Assembly (NCBI RefSeq): GCF_003589595.1
Contig: NW_020655550.1
Span: 588,889-652,888 of the forward strand
Length of the DNA: 64,000 bases
Source: Hyposmocoma kahamanoa
Taxonomy: Eukaryota; Arthropoda; Insecta; Lepidoptera; Cosmopterigidae
Direction: 5' to 3'
Shown here: one piece after another, positions 1 to 12,621 of the stretch
How positions within the stretch are numbered: the first letter of the stretch is position 1
How the letters are laid out: every line of letters begins with the position of its first letter
Program-made: the position numbers and the translations under genes
Notes under the pieces: generated by a model
What the model was told of the DNA's origin: nothing
The model's database searches: none
What the model saw: only the letters and a program-made list of their open reading frames with translations

Positions 1-348
1 ATTCGCCTATGTGAAACCTAATTTATGATTTACCCACCAAAATAATTTGTTTTTTTAAAACTCTTTATATTCAACTTCGTGTATTGGTCATAAGGTCTTT
101 TAGAGTTGTGAATGTCATTATTAATAAATATTTCAAATATATTTCATTTCATATTTCAATTCAAAGCTTTGTAAGATCTCCTCTGAATCGAAAATCACCG
201 GTCGAATTTCAAGTAATAAACGCGTGACTTCATAATCTTGACGTTTGGCGGAACCATCAATTGGGTCGATGCAGCTCCAACACTATAAAAAAAGAAGAGG
301 AAGCTGCACAAACTTGTCTTTACTTTGTCTCTTCACATTGATATAATT

Positions 349-844
349 ATGATAAGCATGCTCCATCTTCGATCACATGTACCGAGCATAAGCGACGAAC
401 TTACAGTCAGGTATAAAAAATAAATTGAAGAAAATAAAATGTATTGCTTTTTGTTTATTATTATGTATCGGATTTTAGTGAAATCCCTGGGTCCCAACTT
501 CGGACTGGTATCGATCGAAAGCACTTCGGAGTGAGAACCGCCCAATACGAAGCTAAAACATATATCGATGTGACATGTTACTTCGTGGTAGATGTCCTGG
601 TTCTGTTATCGCAAACGATATCGAAGATTTAAAGACTGATATAATTTAAAGTCGTAGACCAAAACTACATGTTGTTTGATAGCCGTACTTGTACTTAGGT
701 GTGCTATTAATATAATTTAATTACTCGTATTATTCTTTACAGGAACCAGTAAGCATCAGGTCTAAAACATTGATGTGGCAGAAGGTTGATCCTTCAGATC
801 ATCTCTACGTTCCTGAGCCTAAGGAAGGTGCTTGCAAAGTTTAG
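349..844 (+). CDS. Candidate terminal exons of an unidentified plus-strand gene
   Basis: Three segments can be joined in phase: 349-410 (donor GTATAA), 479-587 (acceptor TTTTAG, donor GTAGAT) and 743-844 (acceptor TTCTTTACAG, stop TAG at 842-844). The last segment would encode 33 residues ending KEGACKV. The first segment has in-frame ATGs at 349 and 358, but upstream exons could lie outside the window. I do not recognise the protein and see no domain. The support is only splice-site quality, phase agreement and a protein-like composition of the last exon; it may be chance. Confidence 0.25.
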
Positions 845-2600
845 ATTGAAATTATTGTTTGCTGTAGCACGCTTGTGTGGTCCATTCTACTTAAACTTAT
901 CATCTTATTTAGCTCTTATAAATCTTTGTGCACTTTGCAATTTTTAACACGTTTATATATATTGTATCCATAGAACTCAATGTGTATAATATATGGATAG
1001 CAATAGCATCAACAAGACATAAATATAACTAAAAAAAATATAGCTAAGTAAAGTAGCTCTTAAATACTATATCCACCACACTACCAGTGGTTTGCTTAGT
1101 GGTACGATGGGTCCCGCGAGCATTAGTTAACCACCTTGTGACTAGTACATACATAGGTATAGTAACTTATTATATATTTATATATGAATGAGTAGATTTG
1201 GAATTTATTATCCTCCCTAACCTCAGCAAAAAAGCAGAAACCATAACAGCCAACAAAAACATTTTGGATAAAAAACTCTTAATGCAATGTTATTTCCGTA
1301 GCGAGTACTAGAAGTCCAAATGGCGTTTTGTAAAACTTTTTTGTAGTAGCGTGTGTGCCGACTACCGATAGGTAGTGCTTAAAATACTTTGCACGTTTGC
1401 AATGATTAGCCCGTGGCATAGCCATGACTAACTTAAACTTAAGTTCTTAGACTGTTTCTCTCAAGGGAGATAAAAATGTTTGTATTATATGGTATTATTA
1501 AACGGTTTCTTTGTATTAGTATTTAAACATCACGTATTTTAAATGGTATTATTTACTTGTAGCGTATCTATTTATAAAACTTTAGTAACGTCCTAGTTAA
1601 AGTACGTTTAGTAGCAGTAGATCTTCTTGTGAAAGAGTTCGTCCAGGGAAGTACTGCCACCTTACCTGTTTCTGTCGCCAAGTAGTAATGTGGGCATTAC
1701 TGCGTTCCGGTTTTTAAGGGTAAGGGTGCTGGTGAAATTACAGGCCCATGGGACTTTTCAACTTATGTCTCATGGACAGGCGTGTCGTTTACCATCAGGC
1801 ACACGTCCCATCACTTAGTATCATAAAAAAAAACGTGTCAAGTAATTTTAGGTTGAAAAGGTTCATTAAGATTGAATGCGAATTTAACCATTCTTTATAC
1901 CCAGCACCATATATGACCTGTACTATCGGAAAATTTTGTGTGGCAACTATCAAAGAGCAATTACGTCATCAAGTTGCGCAAATGGAGCGAAGTAATGCGC
2001 GTTCGGCTACGTGTAATTTTGAGTGACCATTTACTTTCAGTATAAATTTCTTGTAAATTTATTTTAAATATTTACAAGAAATTCAAAGATTTTCTTGATG
2101 GCGATTCTGCCTAAGCAAATCGTACTCAAAAGAGTGCCTATTAAATATAGCTTATATGAACATTACAGAATTGAGCACTTTACCATCAGTTAGTTTAAAC
2201 TATGCAAATAACAAATATGCACTTACCTTCCACTATATCACATTCCAGCCACAAATCGCAAAAGCCTTACTGTAAATTAGTCTTAAAATATATAATGGGT
2301 AAGCAGACCGCTTACTCTGTGATTCCTATTCTCCCAAAGTATTGTATTATTTACGTATTTTGTATACACAAATGTGGTGATTTTTATTGTGATTTTTTTA
2401 TTGTTATCCCCCGACTATAAACATGTGATAATACAGACATCTGTGACATTTTCAAATATTGCAAATAAATTGTGTGTTAATTTAATATGTTTTTTTAATC
2501 ATAAATCTTCCTCTCCAAATTCCTAATACCAATTTTCCCAGCCAGTTGAGTTAGCTATTTGATGCAGAAAGGAAATAAAATTAAAAGGTGTAATACAAAT
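845..2600. other. Gene-free stretch with repeat debris
   Basis: AT-rich, no ORF that resembles a protein. It holds one copy of a dispersed repeat (1628-1812) and a short hairpin around 2047-2082 with TTTCTTGTAAAT-type arms. Confidence 0.6.
1628..1812 (+). repeat. Dispersed repeat family R1, copy 1
   Basis: Shares the order of blocks GTGAAAGAGTTCGTCC, TACTGCCACCTTACCTGTTT, CAGTAATG and TACCATCAGGCACACG with copies at 24562-24811 (same strand) and, reverse-complemented, at 11391-11669 and 42515-42684. Copies differ by internal deletions. This is a short interspersed element of unknown class; no coding capacity. Confidence 0.7.
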
Positions 2601-2610
2601 AATTATGTCA

Positions 2611-2616
2611 TTTATT
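2611..2616 (-). promoter_or_regulatory. Candidate poly(A) signal of the NXF gene
   Basis: AATAAA on the minus strand, about 350 nt past the NXF stop codon. A second AATAAA lies nearer, at 2758-2763. Either could be used. Confidence 0.45.
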
Positions 2617-2964
2617 GAAGTAAAAGTACATATAAGTTTGGAATGACATACATAATATGCTTACAACGATGTATTGCTATCTAATATCTAATCACAAAGT
2701 AGATATCATAAATAATGTTTTAGTATATCGGCCTTACACACAAAACGACATAAAATGTTTATTATGTTAGTATAGTCGATTAAATTTCCTGTCATGTGTT
2801 TATGATTTTAAAATATACCTAAATATTAAACGTGGTTTTAAGATATGGATTTGAAGTCCTATATGCTTGTTTTCGTACTTGTCTACTCAATATTCGTGTT
2901 GTTACAAAATTCCGCCAGTGGATGAGAAGGGTCATACTATATAACTCATAATCAAATTCATCAT

Positions 2965-3121
2965 TTAGAGACCGTCGTCTTCAACCAGTGACGAACTGTC
3001 TGTAAAGTCATCCTCTTCGTCGTAGACTACAAATTTGTCCATGGTCACGTTGCCCCTCCTCAAGTCTTTAAGGAATGCTTTCACAGTTTTCTTTATATCC
3101 CAATCATTGCTTTCTAGAAGG
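2965..3121 (-). CDS. NXF exon 10 (UBA and C-terminus)
   Basis: Residues 555-606. Contains LLESNDWDIKKTVKAF, which aligns with the CLQDNNWDYTRSAQAF helix of the TAP-C domain, then a 16-residue acidic tail and TAA. Confidence 0.85.
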
Positions 3122-6100
3122 CTGTAATAAACGGACAATAAACTGTACTAAAGTTTGTAAAATCAATGGAAAATTATTAATTTCATTGTAATGATAGTTT
3201 TGCTAATGAAGTCGGGTAAAAAGGTTCTGTGCATCCCCATATATTTGACTTGTAACTATTAATATCCCTAGGTATCGAATAGGTATCGAAGTGTAAATTT
3301 TAGATTAATTACCAATATATGGAAGCATAAGGGAGTCACCACATTTCCCCACGCAGCGATCTTGGTTTACCATAGCCTATTCAGTTAACGCAGCCGTTTG
3401 GATCAGCCGATATAAGCTGCGTACGGATCTACGATCGGAAATTCGTAGGATGCAGAATCGTTGTCGATCTGTGTGGAGTTGCGAGGTCTCCGCGTCCTAC
3501 GAAGTGATGCGAAACGCACAACTTTTTCTGACTGGCGATTCTATGTCTATAAGTATGGCGATCCCATAAACAAATTGTGTTAAATACTAGAGATGCCACG
3601 AATAGTGGTTTGGCCGAATACCGAATATTCGGCCACGCTAACGGCCAAAGCGCCAAATATTCGGCGTAAGATCTGTGCATTTCACGCGCGACCTGTTACG
3701 ACCTATCTCATTGCGCTGCGTACGGGGTAAAGGGCGTGGGGGTGTTTTTCTTGAAAAATGATTAAACGATAAAATCAATACATGACAGTCTGGACTTGTT
3801 TTGAAGAAGTCCTTACAGATAATATGCAAAATGATGAGGATGTGGAGAAAAGTTCTATTGCACATGAGATTGATTTTATTTGAAAACTGTTAGCCTAGAT
3901 CGGACGGCAGATCCTTACATGTAATGCACAACAAAACAATAATTATGTAAAACAATATCAATATCAAATTATTTTTTTTATTTGTTTGTATCACCTACAA
4001 ATAATAACTTACAGTTCTGCTTCAGTTTTCTTGAGCCGAGTGAAGTGACATAATATATTGCAAAGAGCGTTGGAATCCTCTGGGTCCGGATTATTAAGTG
4101 CTAACGGGTTCGTCACTTTTCCATTCTGTAAGTAGAATATTGTACAATCCACATGACCACTAAATAGAGGGCAACAAGTCATTGTCTACCGAACGTGCGA
4201 GGACAAGTGTAGGTTTTTATACAGTGTCTTGCTTCACCATTATTAAGATATAAACGTATATAAGTGCTTTAGCACGTAAATAAAAAAAGTGCTCAATTTA
4301 TTAATACATAATTATATTCTTTTGTGTTGTTTATAATTTTGGAAGATGTGAGGAGAATGATAAATTTAAAAAAGACGCCACTAGAATTTAAGTTACAAAT
4401 TAATGAAGTAATGAATGAATATGACTTATGTACTTTAATCCGCCGACCCTAGAATCAATTAGTTATTTAAATAATATGCATATCACCTTGAAGTATTTCT
4501 CGACCACATCGTTAGGAGCAAAACCAATATTGAGCATTTCATTAGTAATAAAATATTCTGTCGTAGTGTTACTTTTCGCATTTGCGCGAAATATCCATGT
4601 TCTTCTAAATCTAAAGTATCTTTCGGGGACAATGCTATCTCGGCTCGGTTCCTTATAAACTCCATCGACTATTAGTACTAAGCTTTTTTTCTGCAAAAAA
4701 ATAATACACTCGTATGGATACTACTTACGAACCTTTTTTTTATGTCAATGAAAAGGCAACTTACATCATTTTTCAAAACGTCTACAGTGAAACTGGTAGG
4801 ATCATGCACGGTTTCCGGGAACTGTGAAAGTACTCCACATATAGCTTTTTTGCTCGTGTACATTTTGTGGTTGGACACGACAAATAACCTCTTCTTAGGG
4901 TCCAGCACGTTTCTGGAATGTTTTGCGCTATGCTGCATTGTTTTTTCTTCTGTCGCTGAAAATATTCCATAACAAGATCTATAATTGGGCCGATTCCTTT
5001 CGCTTTCATTCATAAATCTTTCAGGTCGCAACTTTTTGTTAAACAGAATTATTGGATGACCGGTCGTCGCAGTAAAAGCAATCATGCTGCCATGTCGCAC
5101 TTCATCTGCGTAAAATACGTACTTCAGTAGGTAGCCTACTTGATTTAATCATTGGTTCTCCATACAAATTTCCATCTCCTATTTCACCCCTTTTGAGTTT
5201 ATTTTTATGACAAAACTAACCTTTCCCTTTCCTAAGTTCCATCTACCTCTATACCAAAATACATAAAATTTTTGGTTCAGCTGTTTAAGCGTGGAAACAT
5301 AAAACAGACTTTCGCATTTATTATATTATTTTGGATTACGTAGTTAAGAAATTTTATTCTTCAATTTACCGAGTTGGAAAATTAGCTCACCTACTAGAGT
5401 AGGCATAGAAAGAAAATTGTCTCGCTTGGTAGCATTTGGTATGTGTCTCCAACATCGGCTTATCTTATTCAAATAATATACACCGTTCACTACTAGGACT
5501 TACTCCATTATATTCACAGTGTAAAATAAACTCTTACAAGACTGAAATAGACGAGTACGTAAAAGAGCACTTATGTAGTCTGCGACTACAAACTTCAGTA
5601 GAAGATAGACATAAATCACATAACGTCCGTCGCCTTACTTTCTCAAACTCGTATTTTAAAGCACAAAGTTACTGAAATGCAAAAAATGAATTGTGTCTAC
5701 AAATGTTGCTGGCTGACTTCACACATTTACTTCATATTCACACACTGACTTTTAACCTGTTCTTAAAGTAACGCATCCAAATTAACCCCCTTGATAAGAA
5801 ATTTAAAATAAACAAAAAGTTTTGCCATCTCCTGAATAATCACTCTTTATAAGACACTAGTTTGAGAAAGTAAGGAGACGATAAGTAAAAGTATGGACCA
5901 TTAATTCGAGGACAGTTAATCGCGATACAAAACAGTGTAGTCGGGTATTTAGTACCTATTGAAATACCAGCAGTCGCGACTGACAAGTACCAGATAACTA
6001 TTTTTGCAACTATTGTTTTATGTTGACGTGCTGCAATTTGTCAAAGCTACTCTAATTTCTAGTGATAACAAAGAAATAAACTGATACTAATACTACTAAT

Positions 6101-9100
6101 ACATTTATTTCACAAAATTTTATGGATACTGCTAGCATGCTGCCCGGTATTTGTTTTGTTTAGGATTAGCGCCATCTACCTATATTAGCAAGCGTTAATT
6201 TATAAATTAATTCGTAATTTACTCGATGTTTGTAACATACAATGCCAACTATTTGTCAAAGTTCAGAAAACAATTTCAGCTTATGGTCAATATTTGAATA
6301 ATAGATAAAACGAGGAAAAAACTGACTACATGTATTCCTAAAGAGGAATTCATTAATACCTATGGCCAGCTATCGATTAGGACCATCTACATATAAGACG
6401 GGATTTTGACCTTTTTCAGAGTTACGATCTGTGCTATGGTGATTAGCACTCCTCTTGAGATATTGGCGCATGGTAAAAGCAAAACTTTTCTTACATTTCT
6501 TCAGGGAAAACATTCGTACTAGTATGTTTACCTCATTTCTTACCTGTGAAGTTAGTGCTAATGGTAAGTTTAGCATTTGGATCATAAAAATCCTCGATCG
6601 ATAAGCGGGGACTTGCGTCGTAATGAGCGAAATATAGAGATAGAAACTTCTCAACCAACATTTTCGTCCCTTTGTCTTGTGAGTCTAAATAATTCCTATA
6701 GAACGGTATCACCACACCATGCTCATTGAAGCGTACTCCATCCTGAAAAATAAATCTGTCTGTGTTAACGCTTCACAAAACCAAAGAATAGGTAATTATT
6801 TATTTTTCTTGGTCCGAATAGCAAGCACGCAATTATGTAGAAAAAATGATGAAACTCAATAGGATTTTTTTTTGCGGACCTAATGGCGTATATTTGTTTG
6901 TTTTGGCCATATACAGGTTTCATGGTCAGTAATGGGAATTATGAGACTCTTAAAAAATGTACAAACGTAGTAACAACTTATGCAGTCTTCATTATGATGT
7001 TTTTATTTCTATAAAAGATTCATGCTCCCTCTCATCTAGCATAAGGGTCAAATGCAAAGTAAAATAGACTTTATTTGTGAATTTTTTTGTTCATTAAATT
7101 CAAAATGCACAATCAATTATTTTCAGGCAAATCACTGTCAATACACATAAAGAAATTAAAATATTTTCATCAAATATTCTATTTAGTTTTTAACACTGAA
7201 TGCTCTTGCATCATTTTGACCATATACATATATCTCCCATAGCTCAGTCAGATTTCTTTCAAAACCTTCTAAATAGATTATGATTATACTAAATTTTGTA
7301 AAAAAGATAGTAAATAGACAATTTACGCTTACCAATTGTATTAATCTGGGAAATTTCATAGTGATTTGTTTGACATATGTAACAGGGTCTAAGTTCTCAC
7401 ATAAGGGGTTGCCTTCCACCCATAACTTTTCTATTTTGCTACTAACCCTGTGTAGTTCTTGCAGTGATGGTATCTGGGTAGCATAACATATTAGATTATT
7501 ACATAGTAGACAAATAGTACAACAAACATCTGTGTAAGTTATTATCAGATAAAAAAATAATTTATTGGAGTACAAACTTTCTGCAAGTATTCTCAAACAT
7601 GCATTTTTTAGGAGATGATGTAATTATGCCTGAAATCACTCACATTGTTATTACTTAAATTAACTGATGTTAAATCGCCCTTTATAAAGAAATTCAGTAT
7701 TTCTGCAGGTATTTGGCTAAAACAAAATGATAATATTATAAAATGAAAAGATTTAGAAAAAAGTTTATTTACCAAGTTGATTTAGCCGAGAATAGAGCCT
7801 GGACTCTCCAAATGTAGCACACAAAATACAAAATATAAATATATTCTGTAGCCTGTTAGCTGTCTGCAAGCTAACTCATGTATAGTTTATGTACCTATAG
7901 ATATTTATAAATATCAATAATGAAATATTTAAAATATTTGGCAATTGATTAATTCACGAATTGTCGTCATGGCTATACAACTTTTTTGAATAAATTTTAT
8001 TCCATTTTATTGTTGGTAGTACAAAGAATTGGCAATATTATTTACATCAAAAACATAACTATTAATTTTATTGTCATGGTATTATAGACATACCTTAAAT
8101 TGTTATTACTCAAATTGAGTGCCCTAGTATCTCTCCCAATTCTCAGCATCAATATTTTGAAGTTAGCTAAAAGAGTGATTTTGTAAAAGTCTATCTTTTT
8201 TTGCCGGAATTCTGAAAAAGAAAACACCAAGTATTTTAGTATGACGGTATATCTAGACTGGTACTTGGGTACAAATAAATTATATCAGTCATCAATAGAA
8301 TAGGATGTTTTAGTTTTATAGTAAGGCGTTTGTATAGATACAGGGACTTATAGAAATATTGTGCGAGACTTTAATGTGTCATGTTATAATTTTTCTTCAA
8401 CTCAAAAATATACCTTAGTACAAATCAGTACTTTATGAAATACAAAATTACTAGGTGTTGAGAATATAAAAAAGAAATCTTTATAACTTTGTGATGGGCT
8501 AACACTGTAATTTAATATCGACAAAGATTCTTAGTCGCACATATCTCATTTATAGCCAACAAAAGGTGCAAATTCTAATGAAATTTCATTTGAAAATTCA
8601 AGACACCAATGACATTTCATTCATTTTCACAACATTCTGTTACACATATGTACATTGTATGTACATATAGCAATGTATATTGCGCTACTATTTCAATCAA
8701 CTTTAGTCGGATGCCGATAATGTGTCAAGCAACATGAGCATAGTATTGTGAAACATAATTTTTTTCTTGTTTTTGACAATTTATTCTAAAATTTATAATA
8801 AACGTTGAAATTAAATTATGAATAAAACCAGACGAGAAACAAACAGAAAAACACCTACCTGAGTCGTTACAAAAATTCGACAGATCCAGTTCAAGCCTTT
8901 CGTTTAGTCTGCTGCTGACGATACTACTCACTAAATCAGCAATTGAAATTCTGTTTTCAAATAAATCTGCTGAAGTTTTATCATTGAACAAAATATCAAC
9001 AGTAAACATGTTCCGCTGATGTGGGAACATAAAATCCAATTTTGCTATTTTCAAAATCAACGTAAGAGAGCTCGTATAAAATGTTGCTATTCCTCCCTGC

Positions 9101-9424
9101 GAAGTAAAGTTCACAGGGATGAACGAAACACAAAAGTATTCCACTATAGTGCCGAATAATTCGATATTGCTTCCAGTCCAGTTATGTATCTAGAATAAAA
9201 TTTTTTTTTAAATGTCAACGAACGATGGGTGTATTTCATATAGAAACTATGAACGCATTTTTTTCTTTATTTTAACTTACAATAATTTTATGAAAACTAT
9301 GGTTGGCTGCTTCGTCGTCACTAGCCACACAATTTTCAATGTATTCGATAATGTGCGATGAAGATGTTACTCTGTTTAATAAATGTTTTCTATAGCTTTC
9401 CAGCTGATACCTTTTCGCGCACAT
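2965..9424 (-). CDS. NXF-family nuclear mRNA export receptor (NXF1/NXF2-like), 10 exons
   Basis: Join on the minus strand: 9424-9281, 9189-8859, 8211-8094, 7716-7644, 7473-7333, 6742-6544, 5105-4765, 4690-4487, 4125-4013, 3121-2965. The sum is 1821 nt, 606 aa plus stop, and every junction keeps phase with GT-AG ends. NXF proteins carry mRNPs through nuclear pores as heterodimers with NXT1. Visible parts: RRM-like (about 51-140), leucine-rich repeats with LNLSNNN and FPRLIQLDG (159-272), NTF2-like (276-517), UBA/TAP-C (about 525-590) and an acidic tail. Length is close to human NXF1 (619 aa), but only about 50 residues precede the RRM and the basic RNA-binding N-terminus of NXF1 is missing. 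In-frame stops lie just upstream of the ATG, which fixes the start. The protein is divergent, so it may be an NXF2-type paralogue rather than NXF1. Introns over 300 nt (3122-4012, 5106-6543, 6743-7332, 7717-8093, 8212-8858) hold small repeats only. Confidence 0.9.
4013..4125 (-). CDS. NXF exon 9 (linker and start of UBA)
   Basis: Residues 518-555. Encodes the proline-containing linker and the first UBA helix. Donor GTAAGT, acceptor TTACAG. Confidence 0.8.
4487..4690 (-). CDS. NXF exon 8 (NTF2-like, NXT1-binding side)
   Basis: Residues 450-517. Contains LIVDGVYKE, matching FSVNGVFKE, followed by FRRTWIFRA and YFITNEMLNIG, which match FTRTFIAVP and CIVNDELFV. Confidence 0.9.
4765..5105 (-). 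CDS. NXF exon 7 (NTF2-like core)
   Basis: Residues 336-449. Contains SRNVL and LSQFPETVHDPTSFTVDV, matching the SRNL and LPKTQHD-VDV block of NXF1. The exon is 341 nt and phase-consistent. Confidence 0.9.
5629..5880. mobile_element. Small TIR element (MITE) in NXF intron
   Basis: The left end GTCGCCTTACTTTCTCAAAC recurs inverted at the right end (GTTTGAGAAAGTAAGGAGAC). About 250 nt with no coding capacity. Confidence 0.6.
6544..6742 (-). CDS. NXF exon 6 (start of NTF2-like domain)
   Basis: Residues 270-336. Contains LVEKFLSLYFAHYDA, aligned with the helix LVLHFLQQYYAIYD of NXF1. Confidence 0.9.
7333..7473 (-). CDS. NXF exon 5 (end of LRR domain)
   Basis: Residues 223-269. Contains IEKLWVEGNPLC and FPRLIQL, matching the LEELWLDGNSLC and FPKLLRLDG signatures of NXF1. 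Confidence 0.9.
7644..7716 (-). CDS. NXF exon 4 (LRR)
   Basis: Residues 198-222. Contains LTSVNLSNNN, the next leucine-rich repeat. Acceptor TTTTAG, donor GTGAGT. Confidence 0.85.
8094..8211 (-). CDS. NXF exon 3 (start of LRR domain)
   Basis: Residues 159-198. Contains TRALNLSNNNL, a typical leucine-rich repeat. Acceptor TTTTTCAG, donor GTATGT. Confidence 0.85.
8859..9189 (-). CDS. NXF exon 2 (RRM-like domain)
   Basis: Residues 49-159. Begins IHNWTGSN and contains VSFIPVNF, which matches the PFVPVEF strand of the NXF1 RRM. Acceptor TTCTAG, donor GTAGGT. Confidence 0.85.
9281..9424 (-). CDS. NXF exon 1 (start codon)
   Basis: Codons 1-48, from ATG at 9424-9422. Two in-frame TAA codons lie 27 nt upstream. 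No arginine-rich stretch is encoded. Donor GTAAGT. Confidence 0.8.
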
Positions 9425-10627
9425 TATTAGCGATTTTTTCAAAATTTATTACAAAGTTACTCTAAAATTCTGTCAGAAACCAAATTTATTTATTCAATTT
9501 TATTTGTACTGTTTTTTCCATTGGAAAAGGCAAAGGCACTAATGCGCCATACAGCCAAGACTGAGAGTAATTTCTTTCTTGGATTCCATTACAAAATGTC
9601 TTCGATAGTGCTTCTTATGAAATAATATAAAGTTGGATAGCATTCTTGATTTTTTAGTAGATGTGGTAAAGAAAGCGGGGTTTTTTTCTTTCTTTTCTGA
9701 AGATGGGTAATATGTCTATAGTAAATGCATCATCGATAAAACCACACGTAGGACTCAATGCTCAACTCTACTCAATGCTCAAGTCAGGACTTGAGTATGA
9801 TTTAAAGGACTAGAAATCATACTTAAGTCCTTGCCTTTAGGGTCGTATTTCCAGTGCTTAAAATCATACTCAAATCCTGACTTGAGCATTGCGTAGAGTT
9901 CTGAGTTTCCTTCTAGGAAAACTAAACTAACGGTATTACAAAACAAAAAACTTTAATGCATACAAAAGTACTAATTTAATATTCATTAATATTAGCTAGT
10001 GCACAACATACCGAAAAACAGGTTAAACTTACAAAATTACCATGTAATGGACACTACCCCACTTGACTCATTGATCGATCGCTTGACTTTTTGGTTCTAT
10101 CGAACGGATGCTATATCGAACAAATGTTCGACTCAAATGAAGAGTGAGAAGGCGAACCGTGTCGTCAATGGGGACTTCACGTGAGAGTGAACGAGACAAC
10201 AATAGTATTGTTAATTGTTGAATAATTCACTAAAATTATAAAGATAAAGTCGAAAAGTGCGCGCATGACCCATGAAACTCTAAAATCATCGGGTTATTAC
10301 ACAGCATGCATCTAGACAGACGCCGCAAGTACAGCAATTTGTATAAAAATCAAGCGTGCCACATTTTTTGTACCCACTACGACGTCACAAGAACAATTTA
10401 ATGATGGTAATCTCCCTTCCCTCGCCTAAATCGATTGATTGAACGGAATATGCATAATTTGATTCCATTCAATTAATCGATTCTAAATGGAATAATTTTT
10501 GTTCAAGTATTTGTTGATTACAAGTAGTCGTCATATAAATATAGTAAAAAATACTAGAATAAGATAGTTAAGTCCTTTATTTAAAAAAAAATTAAGACTT
10601 TAATTTTTTATTATATTTAAATTATTG
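9425..10627. other. Intergenic, between NXF and a sequence gap
   Basis: No gene seen. It contains a MITE copy (9754-9907) and a loose hairpin (about 10427-10490) with ATCGATTGATTGAACGGAAT-like arms. Confidence 0.6.
9754..9907. mobile_element. MITE family M1, copy 1 (eroded ends)
   Basis: Arms CTCTACTCAATGCTCAAGTC and its inverse, plus an internal TAGGGTCGTATTTCCAGTGC, match the complete copy at 28024-28173. The outermost GGGTCGTATTCTAG ends are lost here. Confidence 0.75.
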
Positions 10628-11027
10628 NNNNNNNNNNNNNNNNNNNNNNNNNNNNNNNNNNNNNNNNNNNNNNNNNNNNNNNNNNNNNNNNNNNNNNNNN
10701 NNNNNNNNNNNNNNNNNNNNNNNNNNNNNNNNNNNNNNNNNNNNNNNNNNNNNNNNNNNNNNNNNNNNNNNNNNNNNNNNNNNNNNNNNNNNNNNNNNNN
10801 NNNNNNNNNNNNNNNNNNNNNNNNNNNNNNNNNNNNNNNNNNNNNNNNNNNNNNNNNNNNNNNNNNNNNNNNNNNNNNNNNNNNNNNNNNNNNNNNNNNN
10901 NNNNNNNNNNNNNNNNNNNNNNNNNNNNNNNNNNNNNNNNNNNNNNNNNNNNNNNNNNNNNNNNNNNNNNNNNNNNNNNNNNNNNNNNNNNNNNNNNNNN
11001 NNNNNNNNNNNNNNNNNNNNNNNNNNN
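10628..11027. other. Assembly gap, 400 N
   Basis: Run of exactly 400 N between the NXF and ALG2 genes. Any ORF reading through it is artificial. Confidence 0.99.
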
Positions 11028-12621
11028 TATCCGGTGATGTATGTAATTATTTGCTCACTATATTCGGACATTCGAGGCAACGTGCTGCAAAAATTATCGA
11101 TTTTACAGATACTACTGATAATAGATACTACAAAACTGAAAAAAAACGAAACGTTACTAAACGTTATAACAAAAGTGTTATAGAATATTTTTATAATATT
11201 GCTAAGGTCATAATAATTTTCCTCCCTTTGTTTTCAAAATCGATTAAAATCGAGAACAGTGTTGCCTAACGCACCACTAAATGTTAAATTTGGCCAAAAG
11301 AATGTACAAGCGGCCGTACCCCGAAACTGAATGTATTATAGAAAAGTGCGTTTGTTCGATATTCATTTTTTTTTTTTTTTTTTTTTTTATGACATTAAGT
11401 AACGGGACGAACAAGTCGTGTGCCTGATGGTAAGCTACACGCCTGCCCATAACAGTTGCAGTGCCACCAAGAGCTTTAAATTACAAAGATATTGGGGGCA
11501 CTGCCACTGCGCCCGTCACCCTGAGACATAAGTTGACAAGTCTCATGTGCCTGTAATTTCACCAGCACCCTTACCCTTCACAACCGGAACACAGTAATGT
11601 GACCATTACTGCTTGGCGGCAGAAATAGGTAAGGTGGCAGTACTTCCCTGGACGAGCTCTTTCACAAAGGATCACAAATATATCGCACCAAGTAAAAGCC
11701 GCAATGTATTACAAATCACGAGGCATACACTCGGTTGCATAATTGTTTTCTCGAAATTCATACAAAACCAAAATAATTGTTTTTAAAATAAATTAGGCAT
11801 CTTCTGATTACAAAATCACTTTCCCATGGAAGGAAACGTCCCTGTTTACCCGTTTATTGTTATATGGTACTTTTGCAGTTTATAATGGCACAATTATGCA
11901 TTTTTTGCGTTTTCGGCTGGTGTTTATCTACGATAACGGTCGAGCGCGTTCTGAAGTGTAGCAGCGGCAAGTAAGTGAATTTCACTTACTTTGGGCACGC
12001 GAAGTACGTACATTTGCGGCGTCCATCTAGATATACGTCTGTGGGTTATTGTAACCAGGTTATAGGGTCACAGGTGCTGTTCGAATCATTTTGATTCGAT
12101 CGAACACGATCGACACACATCTAGTTCAAACTATTTTGATTGGGTCGATCACGATCGACACACGCCTGGAGTTCAGTCATTAAATAATAAATAGGATTTC
12201 GAAGATTTAAGATTTATTTTCTGTGCTCTTTAAACAATGCTATATTTTCTTTTATGTAATAATAACATAACTTGTGAACATAACTAAAAACTGACTGTGG
12301 CGATGATCGCCATATATTTTATATTATTTATATAAAACTGTCAGTGTCACAAGCATAGTGGTCGCCATAAAGGAAATAATAATCGAACTTCCCGCAAAAA
12401 CGTGACAAAATTAAAGTATTGAAGAAAAATTACAATCTTAGATTTGGCAGTATAGCCAATTAGATGCATTAGCCTTAAACCCTTTCCCGAAGAACGAAAA
12501 ATTTTACTACCTCCTCAAATTTCGTAGTGACCGTCCGTCAGTCAGAGACCCGTGTGTTCGTTGTATTTTGCTTTTGAGTTTTGTGATTATTAAGTTACGA
12601 CTGCCTCCACGTGGCTCCAGG
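11028..12621. other. Intergenic, upstream of ALG2
   Basis: Holds a T-run and R1 repeat (11391-11669) and two near-copies of a block around TCGAACACGATCGACACACA (12081-12168). The ALG2 transcription start must lie in the last few hundred bases, but no clear core promoter element can be chosen. Confidence 0.6.
11391..11669 (-). repeat. Dispersed repeat family R1, copy 2
   Basis: The longest R1 copy, reverse to copy 1, starting GGGACGAACAAGTCGTGTGC and ending CCTGGACGAGCTCTTTCACA. A poly-T run of about 20 lies just outside, at 11368-11388. Confidence 0.75.

Noticed and set aside
333..545. Minus-strand reading GSHSEVLSIDTSPKLGPRDFT as an exon
   Set aside because: It mirrors the plus-strand candidate, and no partner exon with matching phase was found.
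10622..11269. Long open frames on both strands
   Set aside because: They consist almost entirely of the 400-N gap.
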